Position numbers and translations under genes: made by a program. Under the pieces are notes generated by a model. It made no database searches. It was not told the DNA's origin and saw only the letters and a list, made by a program, of their open reading frames with translations. Source: Butyrivibrio sp. AC2005 (GTDB lineage: Bacteria > Bacillota > Clostridia > Lachnospirales > Lachnospiraceae). Taken from it: a DNA stretch of 64,000 nt. Below are positions 14,609 to 22,418 of the stretch, piece after piece. How positions within the stretch are numbered: the stretch's first letter is position 1; every line of letters begins with the position of its first letter. The stretch lies in the NCBI RefSeq assembly GCF_000424145.1, contig NZ_KE384137.1, positions 458,594 through 522,593 on the forward strand, in the 5' to 3' direction.

Positions 14609-16174
14609 TTATTTATACAGATTAAGGAGTGAAGCATCCGGTAAATCATCAGTTATCATGGTATAAGTCTCGCCTTCTATTCCCTTATGCTTGTCCCAAT
14701 ATTTCTGATAATAGTTAAGCTGATCCTCAATGGTCTTTGCTTTTGACAATTCCATATTATAAACATAATTGTCAAATACATTCTTTTCAAGATAATCATC
14801 CATATAGCTGTAGTCCCACTCTGCTCCGATGGGCTTTAGATAGAGTGAAAACATAGGAGTCTCGTAATCTGAGGTAAGCACCGCCTCAACGCATATAGGC
14901 TCATTCCCTACAGGAGGTTTGATAATGGCAAACCACTCCTTGTCTCCATTATCAGTACCTATTACACCTGTAACAGATATCCATCCGTCATCCCTGAACT
15001 CACTTTTTATATTTTTAAAATTCGCGGAATCTCCCATTATGGAACGGATAAATACAACAGGCTCCTTTTTCTCGTCGATAACTATTCGTGCGAATGCATT
15101 TGTTCCAATGCCATTGAATGACTTGCCATAAAACTGGCCTTCCTCACCGAATAGTAATATTCCGTTATAATCTCCGACCAATTTCAGGGCTTCGTCAAAG
15201 TCATAATCAGCCTTAACAGTTTCTTCGATGGAGTTATCTACAAGTTCAAGAGAACCGCCCTGCTCTTCACCTGCTGTCTCTGCAGAAGCACTGGTTTCTT
15301 CAACGACTTCCTGCCACTCGTTCCACTTATCACTCCCCTTCTTTGCGAACACATATTTTACTGTATCCGACAGACTAAGTGTAATACTGCCATCAGCATT
15401 AACCTCGCCTACTTTTGTGTCCCCATTCAGGTAGAACTTATTATTATTAATTGTTGTATCAAAGCTGAGATCCTGCTCAGCAACATACATACTAACTGAG
15501 CCGTCATCATTTACTGTCAGATATTCTCCGGGTTCAATCCAGACTTCCTCCTGGTCATTCTCAATGGCTGCAACTGCATCGTAATAGCCGCTGACTGTGT
15601 CGGAATCATTTGCCTCTACAGCCTCATCACTACCTGCCTCAATGACTGAAGCGCTATCAGAATTTTCATCAATTGCAGATTCTTCAGCCTCTGCGCTTTC
15701 GTCACCAAAGCTCCCTGAAGAGCCTACAGAGTTCTCACCGTCCTGTCCGGCTGTCCCGGCCTTTTCTTTTCCTGCATGAGAAGAGACTATGTCGTTGCAT
15801 ACAAGTGTAACCGTAACTCCGGAGCCTTCAAGATCTTCAAGGACCATTACTCCGTCCTTTACAGTGCCGTCAAAGGTGGCTCCGCCTCCCTCGCCATGGA
15901 AGGTTTCTCCGTCAAGCTTCCATTTGAAGTTTCCACCCTCGTCACCACTTTGAAGGTGTGCCTTACCGCCCTTCTTAAGCTCAATGGTAAGACCATCTTC
16001 CCATACATCCTTTACATTCAGCTCTATTCCGCTCATCTTTGCGGTAGTTGCCTCATAGACGCCAAGGTTCGGATCGTCCGCGCCGCTGTCGCTTCCACAT
16101 GCAGTAAACAGAATCGTTGTCAAAGTTAATACTGCACAGGTAAAACTCCTTAATACCATTCCGCTTCTCTTCAT
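14609..16174 (-). CDS. Surface lipoprotein of unknown function
   Basis: 521 residues. Signal peptide with lipobox FTAC (Cys about 26), so predicted to be membrane-anchored and extracellular. After the Cys, a beta-rich domain (about 35-130) has alternating Gly-rich strands (GGKAHLQSGDEGGNFKWKLD, DGTVKDGVMVLED) of the kind often seen in Lachnospiraceae lipoproteins. An acidic Ser/Glu/Asp linker (about 130-200) follows, then a second related beta domain and a C-terminal region rich in aromatic and acidic residues. No catalytic motif was recognised. SD GAGGGGG precedes the ATG. It lies 36 bp upstream of gpsA on the chromosome but downstream in transcription, so it may be the tail of the gpsA operon. 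Confidence 0.75.
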   Translation of the reverse strand: MKRSGMVLRSFTCAVLTLTTILFTACGSDSGADDPNLGVYEATTAKMSGIELNVKDVWEDGLTIELKKGGKAHLQSGDEGGNFKWKLDGETFHGEGGGATFDGTVKDGVMVLEDLEGSGVTVTLVCNDIVSSHAGKEKAGTAGQDGENSVGSSGSFGDESAEAEESAIDENSDSASVIEAGSDEAVEANDSDTVSGYYDAVAAIENDQEEVWIEPGEYLTVNDDGSVSMYVAEQDLSFDTTINNNKFYLNGDTKVGEVNADGSITLSLSDTVKYVFAKKGSDKWNEWQEVVEETSASAETAGEEQGGSLELVDNSIEETVKADYDFDEALKLVGDYNGILLFGEEGQFYGKSFNGIGTNAFARIVIDEKKEPVVFIRSIMGDSANFKNIKSEFRDDGWISVTGVIGTDNGDKEWFAIIKPPVGNEPICVEAVLTSDYETPMFSLYLKPIGAEWDYSYMDDYLEKNVFDNYVYNMELSKAKTIEDQLNYYQKYWDKHKGIEGETYTMITDDLPDASLLNLYK

Positions 16175-16210
16175 TTTTTATCCCCCTCATAATGCTAAAA
16201 AATATGTTAC

Positions 16211-17236
16211 TTACCAGCCCTGAAGGTCATTTTCGTCCTTCTTATCGCGGCTCATAAGATCCATGACCGCATCTTTGGCCGATTTTCCACCAAACAGTAC
16301 TTCGTTGACCTGCTCAACTATTGGCATCTCAACCTCATATTTCTTCGCAAGTTCCAGCGCTGCTGCAGCACTGTTTACACCCTCAACTACCATCTTAACT
16401 TCTCCGGTAGCTTCTTCAACTGTTTTCCCCTGTCCTATGAGAATACCTGCCCTCCTGTTTCTGGAGTGCATGGAAGCACAGGTTACAACAAGATCGCCGA
16501 TTCCCGAAAGTCCGGAGAAAGTTTCATAGTCTCCACCCATGGCAGCACCAAGTCTGGACATTTCAGCTATACCTCTCGTAATAAGAGCAGCCTTGGCATT
16601 ATCACCATATCCAAGTCCATCGCATACACCGGCAGCCAAAGCTATTACATTTTTAAGAGCTGCTCCGATTTCAATTCCAAGCATGTCCGGGCTAGTGTAA
16701 ACTCTGAAGGTATCAGCCATAAACGCATCCTGAACAGCCTTTGCAGATTCCTTTGAAAATGCGCTGACTACGATAGTTGTAGGAAGGTCTTTTCCGACTT
16801 CCTCTGCATGAGATGGGCCTGAAAGTACAGCCACGTCACTACCAGGAAGAACATCCAGAATTACATCAGACATAAGCATAAGGGTGTCTGATTCTATACC
16901 CTTAGCGCAGTTAACTATTATCTGATGGCGGTCATCCTCATTTGCAAGAAAAGGCTTCATTTTCTCACAGACTTCACGAATGGCAACTGAAGGGACCGTT
17001 ACTACTATCATGTCCTTATCCCTGAGCGCATCTTCCATGTTGTCGGTAATTTTTATTGAACCATCAATTATTACTCCGGGAAGTTTATCCTTATCTTCCC
17101 TGTTAATCTTCAGTTTTTCAGCAGATTCCCTGCTTCGTGCCCAAATAGTTACGTTTGCTCCGTTTTTCCATAGTCTCCTTGCAAGTGCGATTCCCCAGCT
17201 TCCTGAGCCTATGACGGCGATGTCCATACTATCCAA
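16211..17236 (-). CDS. gpsA: Glycerol-3-phosphate dehydrogenase [NAD(P)+]
   Basis: Reduces dihydroxyacetone phosphate to sn-glycerol 3-phosphate for phospholipid synthesis. The N-terminal Rossmann motif IGSGSWGIALA is near 9-19. The substrate-binding SGPSHAEEV is near 140-148, and the catalytic Lys segment AALKNVIALAAGVCDG is near 192-207. 341 residues, normal length. The TTG at 17234-17236 is spaced five bases after GGAGG, whereas the nearby ATG (17225-17227) is 14 bases away, so I favour TTG. It is followed in metabolism by the PlsY product encoded directly upstream (10-bp gap), a typical pairing in Firmicutes. Confidence 0.96.
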   Translation of the reverse strand: MDSMDIAVIGSGSWGIALARRLWKNGANVTIWARSRESAEKLKINREDKDKLPGVIIDGSIKITDNMEDALRDKDMIVVTVPSVAIREVCEKMKPFLANEDDRHQIIVNCAKGIESDTLMLMSDVILDVLPGSDVAVLSGPSHAEEVGKDLPTTIVVSAFSKESAKAVQDAFMADTFRVYTSPDMLGIEIGAALKNVIALAAGVCDGLGYGDNAKAALITRGIAEMSRLGAAMGGDYETFSGLSGIGDLVVTCASMHSRNRRAGILIGQGKTVEEATGEVKMVVEGVNSAAAALELAKKYEVEMPIVEQVNEVLFGGKSAKDAVMDLMSRDKKDENDLQGW

Positions 17237-17246
17237 GTTGTCCTCC

Positions 17247-17915
17247 TTAATCTATCTTATTCTTCTTCCAGATGTAGGTTTTTCTTTCCTCACCTCTGAT
17301 CAGTCTTCCAATATTGGTTCTGTGCTGATAAAAGGCAAGAGCTGTCATTGCAAAAGCTATAATATATATTTCAATAAGATTAGCCTGTGATATATTGCCA
17401 AGCAGTCCCATCTGCCCTTCTACAATCAGTTGTATAAAAAATACAGTGTACAGGCACAGTGAGCCAAGAGATACATAATGTGTAATGTTAAACGGAATAA
17501 GGAATCCCAAAAGTCCGCCTAATATAAATGATGGCTTAAAGGCTACTATGTATCCTGCTGTGCAGGCGATTCCTTTGCCTCCCCTGAAATTCGTGTAAAA
17601 AGGGAAGTCGTGTCCCAAAACACATCCGGCAGCAGTATATATTTTCAAAAGATATTTCATATCTGCATAGCTGTCTCCGAGTAAAAACCTGCAGACGATT
17701 GAAGATACAATTACTGCGGCTATGCACTTGAGCATATCGGCAAAAAGTACTGTGAATCCGGCCTTTGGTCCAAGTGCCCTCAAAGTGTTTGTGGTTCCTG
17801 CGTTACCGCTTCCAACACTCCTGATGTCTACACCTTTCATGTTGCAGTATATGACTGCTGACTGAATAAGTCCGAAGGCGTAGCCTATAAGTAAGCATAT
17901 AGGTCTTGCTATCAT
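17247..17915 (-). CDS. plsY: Acyl-phosphate:glycerol-3-phosphate acyltransferase
   Basis: Membrane enzyme that acylates glycerol 3-phosphate at sn-1 using acyl phosphate, which is made by PlsX (encoded at 55136-56146). About five hydrophobic segments. The conserved loops are SVGSGNAGTTNTLRALG (motif 1), GHDFPFYTNFRGGKG (motif 2) and a third loop after the fourth segment. I start at the ATG 17913-17915, with GGAAGGAG before it, giving 222 residues. A longer frame upstream runs into the dispersed repeat and is not supported. It forms an operon with der and gpsA. Confidence 0.95.
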   Translation of the reverse strand: MIARPICLLIGYAFGLIQSAVIYCNMKGVDIRSVGSGNAGTTNTLRALGPKAGFTVLFADMLKCIAAVIVSSIVCRFLLGDSYADMKYLLKIYTAAGCVLGHDFPFYTNFRGGKGIACTAGYIVAFKPSFILGGLLGFLIPFNITHYVSLGSLCLYTVFFIQLIVEGQMGLLGNISQANLIEIYIIAFAMTALAFYQHRTNIGRLIRGEERKTYIWKKNKID

Positions 17916-17933
17916 TATAAATCTCCTTCCATA

Positions 17934-18058
17934 CCCCTCATCCGGCGCTAAGTGCCACCTGTCTGTTTTCAGCACCCCTCATCCGGCACTTCGTGCCACC
18001 TTCCCCCCCAAGGGGAAGGCTTTAAATTTAAATTGCCCCTTCTCACAATTGTAGAAGG
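17934..18058 (+). repeat. Dispersed hairpin element E3, partly duplicated
   Basis: It lies between the der stop and the plsY start. The head CCCCTCATCCGG...GTGCCACCT occurs twice (17934 and 17975). The terminal CCTTCCCC/GGGGAAGG hairpin (18000-18019) is followed by a second degenerate hairpin CCTTCTCAC...GTAGAAGG (18037-18057). The transcript from der to plsY would pass through it. Confidence 0.85.
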
Positions 18059-18094
18059 CTTTTATTTTATTCTATATCTTTGTATAAGATACGA

Positions 18095-19435
18095 TCACTT
18101 CTTGGTTGTTTTGTCGTTGTTTCTCTCACGGATAATGAACTTTAAGGGAGTTCCCTTGAATCCGAAAGAAGCACGAATCTGATTCTCGATATATCTTGTA
18201 TATGAGAAATGCATCAGCTTTTTATCATTAACAAATATAACAAAGGTCGGGGGCTTAACTGCAGCCTGGGTAATGTAATAAAGCTTAAGCATCTTGCCTT
18301 TGTCTGACGGAGGCTGCTGCATTACAACTGCCTGCATCATAATCTCATTAAGGACACCTGTTGCAACTCTCATTGCATGATTCTCGCTTACTGCATCAAT
18401 CATGTCGTAGAGCTTAACAAGTCTCTGTCCGGTCTCAGCGGATATAAAGATGATTTCAGCATAAGGCATGAATGAAAGCGTGGTTCTTACGTCCTTAGTA
18501 AATTCATTTACTGTCTTGTTGTCCTTTTCAATAAGATCCCACTTGTTTACGGCAATGATTACGCCCTTTCCTCTGTCATGGGCTATACCTGCGATCTTCG
18601 CATCCTGCTCGGTTACACCTTCGTCCGCGTTTATAACGATAACAGCCACATCTGCACGCTCAACAGCGGTTACGGTTCTGAGGATCATGTACTCCTCGAG
18701 CTTTTCCTTTACCTTGTTCTTCCTGCGAAGTCCGGCTGTATCAATGAAAGTATACTTCTTGCCATTATATTTAACTTCCGTATCAATCGCATCTCTGGTA
18801 GTACCTGCAACATCTGATACGATCAGTCTGTTCTCGCCGCAAAGTCTGTTTATAATTGAACTCTTTCCAACATTAGGTTTTCCGATAACAGCAACCCTGA
18901 TGGAATCATCCTCTTCCTCATCAGCATCTGATGCTGTGAAGTTTTTGGTAACCTCCTCAAGAAGATCTCCTATTCCCTGCTTATTGGCAGCACTTATAGG
19001 AAAAGGCTCTCCGATTCCCAGATTGTAGAATTCATAAACATCCATGGAATCTCTTTTAAAGCTGTCCACCTTATTTACGCAAAGTACTACAGGCTTTCTG
19101 GACTTTCTAAGCATATCCGCCACCTGAGAATCCGCATCTGTTAGTCCCTGCTTTACATCACACATGAAAATAATAACATCCGCAGTCTCTATTGCTATCT
19201 CTGCCTGATCACGCATCTGCGCAAGTATTGTATCATTTGTATCAGGCTCAATACCACCGGTATCAACCAGTGTGAAGTTATAGTTAAGCCACTCCACATC
19301 CTGATAGATACGGTCTCTTGTTACACCCGGTGTATCTTCTACTATGGAAATATTTTTGCCGGCTACCGCATTAAAAAGTGTGCTCTTTCCGACATTAGGT
19401 CTTCCAACAACTGCAACTATATTTTTTCTTTTCAT
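18095..19435 (-). CDS. der: Ribosome biogenesis GTPase Der (EngA)
   Basis: Essential double GTPase for 50S subunit assembly. 446 residues. The first G domain begins [13 protein letters not shown] (about residue 11), with DTPG and NKVD. The second begins [13 protein letters not shown] (about 186), with DTAGLRRK and NKWD. A C-terminal KH-like domain (about 355-446) ends in a basic tail. The ATG overlaps the stop of the upstream DUF512 gene as ATGA. The der, plsY, gpsA order is conserved in many clostridia. Confidence 0.97.
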   Translation of the reverse strand: MKRKNIVAVVGRPNVGKSTLFNAVAGKNISIVEDTPGVTRDRIYQDVEWLNYNFTLVDTGGIEPDTNDTILAQMRDQAEIAIETADVIIFMCDVKQGLTDADSQVADMLRKSRKPVVLCVNKVDSFKRDSMDVYEFYNLGIGEPFPISAANKQGIGDLLEEVTKNFTASDADEEEDDSIRVAVIGKPNVGKSSIINRLCGENRLIVSDVAGTTRDAIDTEVKYNGKKYTFIDTAGLRRKNKVKEKLEEYMILRTVTAVERADVAVIVINADEGVTEQDAKIAGIAHDRGKGVIIAVNKWDLIEKDNKTVNEFTKDVRTTLSFMPYAEIIFISAETGQRLVKLYDMIDAVSENHAMRVATGVLNEIMMQAVVMQQPPSDKGKMLKLYYITQAAVKPPTFVIFVNDKKLMHFSYTRYIENQIRASFGFKGTPLKFIIRERNNDKTTKK

Positions 19436-20790
19436 ATATTACCATCCTGTTCAAAAATAAGTCCCCTGATGAAATCCATTCCCCCACTTTTAATAATACG
19501 AACCTTTGTGCCAAGCTCACGCTCGATATCACTTACTCTGACATCATCCAGAAGATAATCCTCGCCTGCCCTCAGAACATTCTGCGGAAGTATCAGCGCA
19601 TCTCCAAGCTTCTGTCCTCGAAGCTGCTCTATTATATCCTGTCCTGTCAAAAGTCCCGTAACAGTAATTCTCTCTCCGAAAAAGTTATTGGTTATCTCAT
19701 GGACATGCACCGTAAGATTCGGAATTACCTTTGTAAGCTTCTCTGTCATCTCACAAATGTAGGGATAAATAAGCTTACCGCTTGCAGTAGAAACCTCGCT
19801 CTCATAAGTAGCAAGATCTATTCCCTCAATCCCGTTTTGTTTAACATCCTCAAGTGCCTGATCAAACTCATCGAGAAGAAGCCTTACCATTCCGACTCCA
19901 TTTTCAAGCTGGCCGTAATCATCATAGATATCCGCATCAGGAATCGGAAGCTCTGCTATCATATACCATTCATCCGACGCATGTACAAAATGATCTCCGT
20001 ATTCCTTATAGGATTTTTCCTGCCAGTATTCTATCTCCTCAATAACCTTACGTGCATCCTCTTTTTCAAAGGGCTCAAGTGGATACAGGCCCTCTCTGAA
20101 CTTGGAGAGTCCAACAGGAACCACGGATACACTCTTAAGATTCGGTCTGTAATTATACAGATCCGTAAGCGATCTGTGAAGCTCTGCCCCGTCATTAACA
20201 TCCTTACACAAAACAATCTGACCGTTGAGCTCTATTCCGCTGCCCTCTGCACAAAGCTTATCTACCTTTTTCAGTGCTTCGCCCGCAAAGCGGTTATTTA
20301 GCATTTTGCATCTAAGCTCGGGATTTGTTGTCTGGAAAGATACATTAATCGGTGACAGATGATACTTAAGAATTCTGTCAATATCCTCATCGCTCATGTT
20401 TGTAAGGGTTACATAGTTACCCTGAAGAAATGACAGTCTCGCATCGTCATCCTTGAAGTATAAGGTCTCTCTCATTCCCGGAGGCATCTGATCTATAAAA
20501 CAAAATATGCACTTATTACAACAAGACCTGTAGTCATCCATAAGTCCGTTATCGAACTCAATACCCAGATCCTCGTCATAATACTTCTCGATTTCAAGCT
20601 CCCACTCCTCGCCATCAGGTTTTTGTATAAGAAGTGTCAGTTCCTCATCCTGAACCATATACTGATAATCGAAAATATCCTTTATTGGCGTATCGTTTAT
20701 TGCAAGCAAACGATCCCCGGCAGCAATCTCCATTTCCTCTGCTATGCTTCCGGGTTCTACCTTTTTTATTAAATGTCCTTCGTTTTTCAT
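19432..20790 (-). CDS. PDZ-radical SAM-like DUF512 protein
   Basis: Uncharacterised iron-sulfur protein family found next to der in Clostridia. 452 residues. Residues about 5-65 form a PDZ-like domain ([24 protein letters not shown]). C90, C94 and C97 form a CX3CX2C motif typical of radical SAM 4Fe-4S clusters ([10 protein letters not shown]), and the DUF512 domain occupies the C-terminal half. The reaction is unknown. It is probably the first gene of the der-plsY-gpsA unit. No clear Shine-Dalgarno precedes the ATG, and a TACAAT hexamer lies only seven bases upstream, so the message may be nearly leaderless. It is divergent from prs across 97 bp. Confidence 0.88.
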   Translation of the reverse strand: MKNEGHLIKKVEPGSIAEEMEIAAGDRLLAINDTPIKDIFDYQYMVQDEELTLLIQKPDGEEWELEIEKYYDEDLGIEFDNGLMDDYRSCCNKCIFCFIDQMPPGMRETLYFKDDDARLSFLQGNYVTLTNMSDEDIDRILKYHLSPINVSFQTTNPELRCKMLNNRFAGEALKKVDKLCAEGSGIELNGQIVLCKDVNDGAELHRSLTDLYNYRPNLKSVSVVPVGLSKFREGLYPLEPFEKEDARKVIEEIEYWQEKSYKEYGDHFVHASDEWYMIAELPIPDADIYDDYGQLENGVGMVRLLLDEFDQALEDVKQNGIEGIDLATYESEVSTASGKLIYPYICEMTEKLTKVIPNLTVHVHEITNNFFGERITVTGLLTGQDIIEQLRGQKLGDALILPQNVLRAGEDYLLDDVRVSDIERELGTKVRIIKSGGMDFIRGLIFEQDGNI

Positions 20791-20810
20791 AATAGTGATT
20801 GTACCATATC

Positions 20811-20840
20811 TTGACGTATTAGCATATGATACAATAATAT
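20811..20840 (+). promoter_or_regulatory. Probable promoter of prs
   Basis: TTGACG (20811-20816), 18-bp spacer, TAATAT (20835-20840), about 48 bp before the prs start codon at 20888. Confidence 0.55.
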
Positions 20841-20887
20841 AGTAGCGTAAAAAAATCTATATATTCATATATATGTTAGGAGATAAA

Positions 20888-22087
20888 ATGCCTGATTTTC
20901 ATAAGTTAGACTCATCCATGCCTGTTGCACCGCTTGCTTTCATTGTAATGGACAGCGCACACGACCTTGGCGAACTTGTTAATTCACACCTTGTATCCTT
21001 TAGACACGATCTACATGACACTCCCGGTAATGATCCCGCTTTTCAGGGTTATGTCAGAGATGACTACCGGGTAAAATTCTCCAATCCGCGTTTCGGGAGC
21101 GGAGAAAGTAAAGCTCAGATGCGTGAATCCGTTCGCGGCAAGGACGTTTTCATTCTTACGGATGTCATGAATCACAGCATGACTTATAAAATGTTCGGAT
21201 ACGATAATTACTACTCTCCCGATGATCACTATCAGGATCTTAAGAGAGTTATCGCTGCCATCGATGGTAAAGCAAGAAGAATAAATATCATCATGCCTTT
21301 TCTTTATGAAGGCAGACAGCACAATAAGAATAATCGCGAATCACTTGATGCTGCTGTAATGTTTTCAGAGCTTTATAAAATGGGCATCAGCAACTTCATC
21401 ACCTTTGATGCGCACGATCCCAGAATTTCAAATGCCGCACCTATATCCGGCTTTGACAATTTCATGGCTTCTCCTCAGTTTATGAAGGCTCTCATTTCCG
21501 AGATCGATGATCTTACCGTTGATAAGGAACATCTCACTGTTATAAGCCCGGATGAGGGTGCTTTGGACAGAGCTGTGTATTTCTCAAATGTTCTTAATGT
21601 TGATACAGGAATGTTCTACAAGAGACGTGACTACAGTAAGGTTGTCAATGGTTCAAATCCTATTGTTGCTCACGAGTATCTCGGTTCCTCCATTGAGGGC
21701 AAGGACGTTATCATTATTGATGATATGATTTCTTCCGGCTCCAGTATGATAGACACCTCTCGTCAGCTCAAGAAAAAGGGTGCCAAGCGCGTATTTATCT
21801 GCACAACCTTTGGTCTTTTCACCAATGGTATTGAGGTTTTTGATGAAGGTTATGAAAAGGGCGATTTTGATGCACTTATAACTACTAACCTGATTTATCA
21901 GAATCCTGAATTTGTAAAAAGAGAATACTATCACGTAGCTGACATGAGTAAGTTCATGGCGACCATAATTGATTTCATGAATCATGATGATTCCTTAAGT
22001 AATGTTATTACTCCTACTGAGAAGCTTCATAGTATTTTGAAGAAGTATAATTCGAGAAGTGTTAAGACTGAGGATTTGTTTGACTAA
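20888..22087 (+). CDS. prs: Ribose-phosphate pyrophosphokinase (PRPP synthetase)
   Basis: Makes PRPP from ribose 5-phosphate and ATP for nucleotide, His and Trp synthesis. Start chosen at ATG 20888, preceded by TTAGGAGATAAA; an ATG at 20873 overlaps that SD. 399 residues, longer than the classical enzyme (about 315), as in a long form that I recall from Lachnospiraceae and relatives. The PRPP-binding loop is DVIIIDDMISSGSSM (about residues 276-290), and the flexible-loop/ATP region is MPFLYEGRQHNKNNRESLDA (about 136-155). A conserved FDAHDPRI follows near 175. It is one of only a few plus-strand genes. Confidence 0.94.
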   Translation: MPDFHKLDSSMPVAPLAFIVMDSAHDLGELVNSHLVSFRHDLHDTPGNDPAFQGYVRDDYRVKFSNPRFGSGESKAQMRESVRGKDVFILTDVMNHSMTYKMFGYDNYYSPDDHYQDLKRVIAAIDGKARRINIIMPFLYEGRQHNKNNRESLDAAVMFSELYKMGISNFITFDAHDPRISNAAPISGFDNFMASPQFMKALISEIDDLTVDKEHLTVISPDEGALDRAVYFSNVLNVDTGMFYKRRDYSKVVNGSNPIVAHEYLGSSIEGKDVIIIDDMISSGSSMIDTSRQLKKKGAKRVFICTTFGLFTNGIEVFDEGYEKGDFDALITTNLIYQNPEFVKREYYHVADMSKFMATIIDFMNHDDSLSNVITPTEKLHSILKKYNSRSVKTEDLFD

Positions 22088-22088
22088 T

Positions 22089-22122
22089 AAAAAACAGACG
22101 GTTGAGTCCCCTCATCCGTCTG
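22089..22122 (-). terminator. Terminator for the histidine kinase operon, overlapping element E4
   Basis: On the minus strand CAGACGG...CCGTCTG (seven-base stem, 14-base loop) is followed by six T residues. The right arm is part of the dispersed element. On the plus strand the element's CCTTCCCC/GGGGAAGG hairpin at 22135-22153 is followed by GCG and six T residues and probably terminates prs. Confidence 0.75.
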
Positions 22123-22154
22123 CTTCGCAGACACCTTCCCCCCAAGGGGAAGGC
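22108..22154 (+). repeat. Dispersed hairpin element E4 (short form)
   Basis: Short form of the family with only two hairpins: GTCTGC/GCAGAC and CCTTCCCC/GGGGAAGG. It lies between the convergent prs and histidine kinase genes, directly abutting the 32-bp tandem array. Confidence 0.87.
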
Positions 22155-22155
22155 G

Positions 22156-22399
22156 TTTTTTATGATTATCTATCCCTTTAAACAGAGTTTTTTATAATTA
22201 TCTATCCCTTTAAACAGAGTTTTTTATGATTATCCATCCCTTTAAACAGAGTTTTTTATAATTATCTATCCCTTTAAACAGAGTTTTTTATGATTATCCA
22301 TCCCTTTAAACAGAGTTTTTTATGATTATCTATCCCTTTAAACAGAGTTTTTTATGATTATCTATCCCTTTAAACAGAGTTTTTTATGATTATCTATCC
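22156..22399. repeat. 32-bp tandem repeat array, seven full copies plus a partial
   Basis: The unit is six T, then ATGATTATCTATCCC, then TTTAAACAGAG, 32 bp. Seven full copies run from 22156 to 22379 and a partial copy ends near 22399. Differences are limited to ATG/ATA at position 9 and TATC[TC]ATCC. There are no spacers. The array fills most of the 331-bp convergent gap between prs and the histidine kinase gene and contains no ORF. Confidence 0.95.
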
Positions 22400-22418
22400 T
22401 TCAACATTGTCCAGCCTT

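Noticed and set aside
17916..17975. Longer plsY start
   Set aside because: It would put dispersed-repeat sequence into the protein; the ATG at 17913-17915 has GGAAGGAG and matches the family N-terminus.
22156..22399. CRISPR-like array
   Set aside because: The 32-bp units are joined directly with no spacer, are not palindromic and have no cas genes nearby. It is a plain tandem repeat.
22162..22399. Cluster of DnaA boxes or origin-like region
   Set aside because: Each unit has TTATC[TC]ATC, which matches the TTATCCACA box at no more than seven of nine bases. No dnaA, dnaN or gidA neighbourhood is present.
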